Of a DNA stretch of 9,590 bases, positions 6,657 to 9,590 are shown one piece after another. The notes beneath the pieces are model-generated. The model did not search any database and had not been told where the DNA came from. It saw only the letters and a list, made by a program, of their open reading frames with translations. The stretch covers positions 1 to 9,590 of the forward strand of contig DATDWC010000056.1 in NCBI GenBank assembly GCA_035289805.1. Reading direction: 5' to 3'. Origin of the DNA: DATDWC01 sp035289805. GTDB taxonomy: Bacteria > Patescibacteriota > Gracilibacteria > Peribacterales > Peribacteraceae. Numbering within the stretch: the first letter of the stretch is position 1; each line of letters begins with the position of its first letter. The position numbers and the translations under genes are program-made.

Positions 6657-7205
6657 ATGGCTTCCAAAGCCAGCAAATCCACCCAGGGGGAAGGGAAGCA
6701 ACAGTTAGCCCAAGAGGAGGAGCTCCTCCAAGCGTACGACGCCTATGCCGACGCTATCTTCCGGCACTGTTACTTCCGAGTGTTTTCCCGCGAGCGCGCA
6801 AAGGAACTCATGCAGGAAACATTTCTCCGTGCATGGGATACGATGATCCAGGGAAAAGAAATCCGTCACATGCGCGGATTCCTCTACCGCGTTGCGAATA
6901 ACTTGATCATCGATGAATCGAGGAAGAAAAAAGAGCAATCACTCGAAGCACTCCAGGAGGAAGGATTCGATCCGCCAGATAACACTCAGCTCGATACTGG
7001 AGCGCGCATGATCGACAGAGAAATCATTCTCACGACTCTCCATTCGCTCGAAAAACCCTACCGCGAAGTGGTGATGCTGCGGTACATCGATGGATTCCGA
7101 CCCATGGAAATTGCAAACATTCTTGGCGTGAGCGCAAATGTGGTTTCTGTTCGTCTTCACCGTGGCCTCGCAATGCTCAAATCCATTATTCCTCACGATT
7201 CTTGA
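6657..7205 (+). CDS. ECF-type sigma-70 family RNA polymerase sigma factor
   Basis: The 182-residue product has the length and two-domain plan of an extracytoplasmic function sigma factor. Region 2 spans about 25-92, with the region 2.2-like RAKELMQETFLRAWD at 47-61 that binds core polymerase and NNLIIDESRKKK at 81-92 that contributes to -10 recognition. Region 4 spans about 123-177, with LEKPYREVVMLRYIDGF at 131-147 and a helix-turn-helix (MEIANILGVSANVVSVRLHRG, 150-170) that contacts the -35 element. It directs polymerase to a small regulon. The first 20 residues are polar and Lys/Gln-rich. The start at 6657 follows a promoter by six bases. An ATG at 6606 overlapping the lipoprotein stop as ATGA would add 17 residues and is less likely. 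The next gene encodes a membrane protein 14 bases downstream, the usual position for an anti-sigma factor. Confidence 0.93.
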   Translation: MASKASKSTQGEGKQQLAQEEELLQAYDAYADAIFRHCYFRVFSRERAKELMQETFLRAWDTMIQGKEIRHMRGFLYRVANNLIIDESRKKKEQSLEALQEEGFDPPDNTQLDTGARMIDREIILTTLHSLEKPYREVVMLRYIDGFRPMEIANILGVSANVVSVRLHRGLAMLKSIIPHDS

Positions 7206-7219
7206 TTTTTTCTCCCTCT

Positions 7220-8509
7220 ATGGACTTACAGGAGTTTTTCTCAAAGGCAAAGGAAATAGGGCTTCAGGATGCGGAAAAATCGTCTATTCGACTACATCTG
7301 ATGCAGAATTCTCATTCCTTACAGCCTCAGAACGTAAGATTTCGCAATTCTGGACGTCTTCCAGTACATATGGGATACAGCAATATCCAACACTTGGCCG
7401 GATACTCAAAAGAAATTGCGCTGCGTCCTGATGAACACGCATCAATCCGCATGCGCCTGCAACATGAGCTCCGTTTGCGACGCGCATTCCACCTCGAGAG
7501 CGACATTGAGGAGAGAGAGGTGAGGGATCCGCCAGTATGGGAAAAATTCCTCTCCACTATTTTCCTCCCCCAGCTCCGTCTTCTCCCTGTGACAGCGCTC
7601 TTCCTTCTCCTCGTGAGTGGGATTTCTCTTGCCGCGGGATACGCAGTGCCGGGCGATTCTCTGTACCCCGTCAAACTTCTCTTGAATGAGGAGCTCCTTG
7701 GAGCATTCAGACTCACGGCGGAAGCAAAGACACGCTGGGACGTGGAACGAACGGAGCGTCGGCTCAAAGAAGCAATGACACTCGTAGCAACTGATGCATT
7801 CGAGGCGGAGAAGACAGCAGCGCTCAGTCAGGCTTTCCTGGATCAGGTGCGACGTGCGCGTACGAGTGTGGAGAAACTCGCAGCAGAAGGGCAGGGGCAG
7901 AGTGCACTGGAAGTTCTTGCGACGCTTGAAGTCATGCTCAAAGCACACAGCGCTGTCCTCTCGGATCTTGCAACGATCGGAGAAGACACAGAGAACCCCC
8001 TCTCTGCGTTTATTCATGATATTGATATGGAGGCGGAAGCAATCGCTGCTTCCCACCAGCAGATCGAGGAACATCTTGCAGGAGGCAACGATGCTTCTCG
8101 CATGATCCAGTCCGCAGGGGAGAAAGTACAGAACTACCTGGAGAGTGTGCGCTCTTCTATCGTGATTGTCCCCATAGAGGAAACTTCCGGGGCTCTCTGG
8201 CTCGATCAGGGACGTGTTCATGCCAAGCTCGAAGCGGCTGAGGCAAACATGCACGATGCAAAAGCAAGGCTTCAGGCAGGTGAGAATCGGGAAGCACTCT
8301 CCTTAGCGAGAAATAGTCTCCAAGCTGCTGAAGAAGCATCCCTGATCGTGGAAATGGAGGAAGCGCTGCAAGCGCACGGGCGATCACGCAATCTCACCCC
8401 GTATCAGCTCAATTGGAAACCAGAGAGCAGGCGTTCTCTTCGCGAGAGAACAGAAACCAGCCTCGAGCGTCAGGAGCTCTTGAATGCCGAAGGAGTATTA
8501 GAGCAGTAA
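7220..8509 (+). CDS. Single-pass membrane protein with DUF5667-like region, candidate anti-sigma factor
   Basis: The 429-residue product has a charged N-terminal part (1-110), one membrane helix at about 117-142 (LPVTALFLLLVSGISLAAGY), and a long, mostly alpha-helical part after it. Directly after the helix is PGDSLYPVKLLLNE (144-157), followed by a helix with LTAEAKTRWDVERTERRLKEAM. This matches the DUF5667 pattern of P-G-x-x-L-Y-P-x-K and a helix with regularly spaced Arg/Glu residues, seen in membrane proteins encoded next to sigma factors. Further helices rich in Ala, Glu and Gln continue to about 390 and could form a coiled coil. If it acts as an anti-sigma factor, the N-terminal region would face the cytoplasm and hold the sigma factor, while the helical part senses the outside. 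No zinc-binding HxxxCxxC anti-sigma motif is present. The ATG at 7220 is preferred over a TTG at 7202 overlapping the sigma stop codon. There is no Shine-Dalgarno sequence. Confidence 0.8.
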   Translation: MDLQEFFSKAKEIGLQDAEKSSIRLHLMQNSHSLQPQNVRFRNSGRLPVHMGYSNIQHLAGYSKEIALRPDEHASIRMRLQHELRLRRAFHLESDIEEREVRDPPVWEKFLSTIFLPQLRLLPVTALFLLLVSGISLAAGYAVPGDSLYPVKLLLNEELLGAFRLTAEAKTRWDVERTERRLKEAMTLVATDAFEAEKTAALSQAFLDQVRRARTSVEKLAAEGQGQSALEVLATLEVMLKAHSAVLSDLATIGEDTENPLSAFIHDIDMEAEAIAASHQQIEEHLAGGNDASRMIQSAGEKVQNYLESVRSSIVIVPIEETSGALWLDQGRVHAKLEAAEANMHDAKARLQAGENREALSLARNSLQAAEEASLIVEMEEALQAHGRSRNLTPYQLNWKPESRRSLRERTETSLERQELLNAEGVLEQ

Positions 8510-8591
8510 ATTCAGTGGAAGGAAATCTAGCGGAGAGGTGTAAGATCAAGGTTCTTTCATCGTCATCATGTATGACATTCCCCCTTTTTCT
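8510..8591 (+). other. Intergenic region upstream of the SLH-cupredoxin gene
   Basis: These 82 bases lie between the candidate anti-sigma gene and the last gene. They hold weak -10-like hexamers (TAAGAT at 8541-8546, TTTCAT at 8555-8560 and TATGAC at 8571-8576), none with a convincing -35 partner. TTTCAT lies seven bases before the alternative start at 8568, matching the leaderless spacing seen elsewhere. No hairpin terminator is evident, so read-through from the sigma operon is possible. Confidence 0.4.
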
Positions 8592-9590
8592 ATGACAACT
8601 CCTGTTCTTGTTTCCCGGTTTACTTCTGGTTTCATTGCTTCCGCCGCTCTCATCACCCTTCCTCTCAGCGCCTCTGCGCTCGGGATTCAGGTGATGGTGG
8701 AGGGAGAATCAGTGACATTTGTGGATGTTCCGCAAACAGCATGGTTTGCAGAGTACGTTCGCAGTGCTGCGGAAGAAGGCATTGTGAGCGGCTACAAAGA
8801 TGATCGCGGAAAGCTCACCGGTCAGTTTGGACCCGCGAACTCAATTACGATGGCCGAAGCCCTGAAGATAGCGGTGGAGGGCGCAGGATATGATGAAGAG
8901 CTCTACGGATCAATGATCGAAAGCGGTGTGACCCATTGGGCATCCCCATACATTTCCGTTTCTCGCGCAGAGGATTTTTTACTCGTGCGCAATCAAAGCC
9001 GTATCATGTGGAATAGCCCAGCCACACGTGCCGAGGTCGCATCACTCTTCACTGCCGCATTCCGCGTCGATATCACCGATGTAGGAGGTGTGGAAACCAG
9101 GTACACTGATGTGAAGACTGGCACTCCCTACGCCGCATCCATCGAAATACTGAGCCGGAACGAAATACTCTCCGGTGATACGGATGTTCGGGGTAAGGCC
9201 ACGGGCACGTTCCGTCCTGGGGATTCCATCAACCGCGCAGAAGTGGTGAAGATAGTTACTCTTGCGCGAGCGAAGTACGGAACTCCAGGAGCAGACCGGG
9301 TGCCGGAAGAGGAAGATGATAAGGTGAATGATGATCACATCATTCTCTATGGCCAGAGCGGCTTCTCTCCGGAAGTCTTGAGAATCCACCAGGGAGAGAG
9401 CATCACCTTTAAGAACGATGGTCCCCTGCCTCTGTGGGTTGCCTCGAATCCGCATCCTCTCCATACCGGTTACACCGGATTTGATGTAAAGCGCTCTCTG
9501 ACGAAGGGGGAAATCTTCACCTTCAAATTCGATCGCATGGGTTCATTCGGATTCCATAACCACGTACACACGTCTCATCGTGGAACAATC
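8592..9590 (+). CDS. Secreted SLH-domain protein with C-terminal cysteine-less cupredoxin domain, partial
   Basis: The frame is open to the right edge, giving 333 residues of an unfinished protein. Residues 1-28 are a signal peptide ending SASA. Three SLH-type repeats follow. The first is at about 43-95 (FVDVPQTAWFAEYV, ITMAE). The second, at about 114-157, is more divergent (ATRAE). The third is at about 171-225 (YTDV, TFRPGDSINRAE). SLH repeats bind cell-wall polymers and hold proteins at the S-layer. After an acidic linker (235-248), residues about 249-333 form a plastocyanin-like domain: SPEVLRIHQGESITFKND, then NPHPLH at 286-291 and FHNHVHTSH at 321-329. In a classical cupredoxin the last motif is Y/F-H-C-x-x-H-x-x-M; here the Cys position is Asn323 and the Met position is His329. 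Type 1 copper binding is therefore unlikely, although a histidine metal site is possible. An in-frame ATG at 8568 would add eight residues. Confidence 0.88.
   Translation, partial: MTTPVLVSRFTSGFIASAALITLPLSASALGIQVMVEGESVTFVDVPQTAWFAEYVRSAAEEGIVSGYKDDRGKLTGQFGPANSITMAEALKIAVEGAGYDEELYGSMIESGVTHWASPYISVSRAEDFLLVRNQSRIMWNSPATRAEVASLFTAAFRVDITDVGGVETRYTDVKTGTPYAASIEILSRNEILSGDTDVRGKATGTFRPGDSINRAEVVKIVTLARAKYGTPGADRVPEEEDDKVNDDHIILYGQSGFSPEVLRIHQGESITFKNDGPLPLWVASNPHPLHTGYTGFDVKRSLTKGEIFTFKFDRMGSFGFHNHVHTSHRGTI

Noticed and set aside
6601..7210. Possible TGA recoding to glycine, as in some CPR lineages
   Set aside because: TGA ends the lipoprotein and sigma factor genes at sensible lengths, and the large frames in the window do not carry internal TGA codons, so the standard code fits.
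7442..8254. Long minus-strand open frame (270 codons) opposite the DUF5667 gene
   Set aside because: Its translation is rich in Cys, His and Arg without domain features, and the plus-strand frame has a clear membrane helix and DUF5667-like motif. It is an antisense shadow.

Overview
The window looks like chromosomal DNA from a bacterium of the Candidate Phyla Radiation (Patescibacteria), with the Peribacteria/Peregrinibacteria group as my best guess. This is inference from several signs. Genes are densely packed, Shine-Dalgarno sequences are almost absent, and -10 hexamers sit 6-7 bases upstream of start codons. Surface proteins carry an LPXTG-like tail, SLH repeats and a cysteine-less cupredoxin, and a DUF5667-type membrane protein follows a sigma factor gene. 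Stop codon use, including TGA, fits the standard code. No rRNA, tRNA, CRISPR array, transposase or phage gene is visible.

Layout. Positions 1-1370 (minus) hold the first 456 codons of a membrane-anchored TPR protein whose end lies outside the window. A short divergent promoter region (1371-1431) separates it from a plus-strand gene for a 120-residue zinc-ribbon protein (1432-1794). Converging on that gene is a three-gene minus-strand operon read from 5942 down to 1828: a large secreted, wall- or membrane-anchored Ig/FN3-type protein, a PfkB-family sugar/nucleoside kinase, and a 201-residue protein of unknown function. The intergenic gaps are 17 and 18 bases. A divergent promoter region (5943-6063) with a clear inverted repeat leads into a plus-strand cluster. 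That cluster encodes a small lipoprotein (6064-6609), an ECF-type sigma-70 factor (6657-7205), a single-pass membrane protein with a DUF5667-like region that is a candidate anti-sigma factor (7220-8509), and a secreted protein with three SLH repeats and a cupredoxin domain that runs off the right edge (8592-9590).

How it fits together. Most of the window concerns the cell envelope: a TPR scaffold, an anchored adhesin-like protein, a lipoprotein and an SLH-anchored cupredoxin. The sigma/anti-sigma pair in the middle is the likely local regulator and may sense envelope state. The most notable observations are the series of apparently leaderless promoters, a 12-base element shared by the lipoprotein and sigma factor promoters (10 of 12 identical), the cupredoxin in which the cysteine copper ligand is replaced and several histidines cluster, and the divergent control region with an inverted repeat over a -35 box. 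None of these amounts to proof of a new system. The sigma/anti-sigma/surface protein cluster is the best candidate for one.
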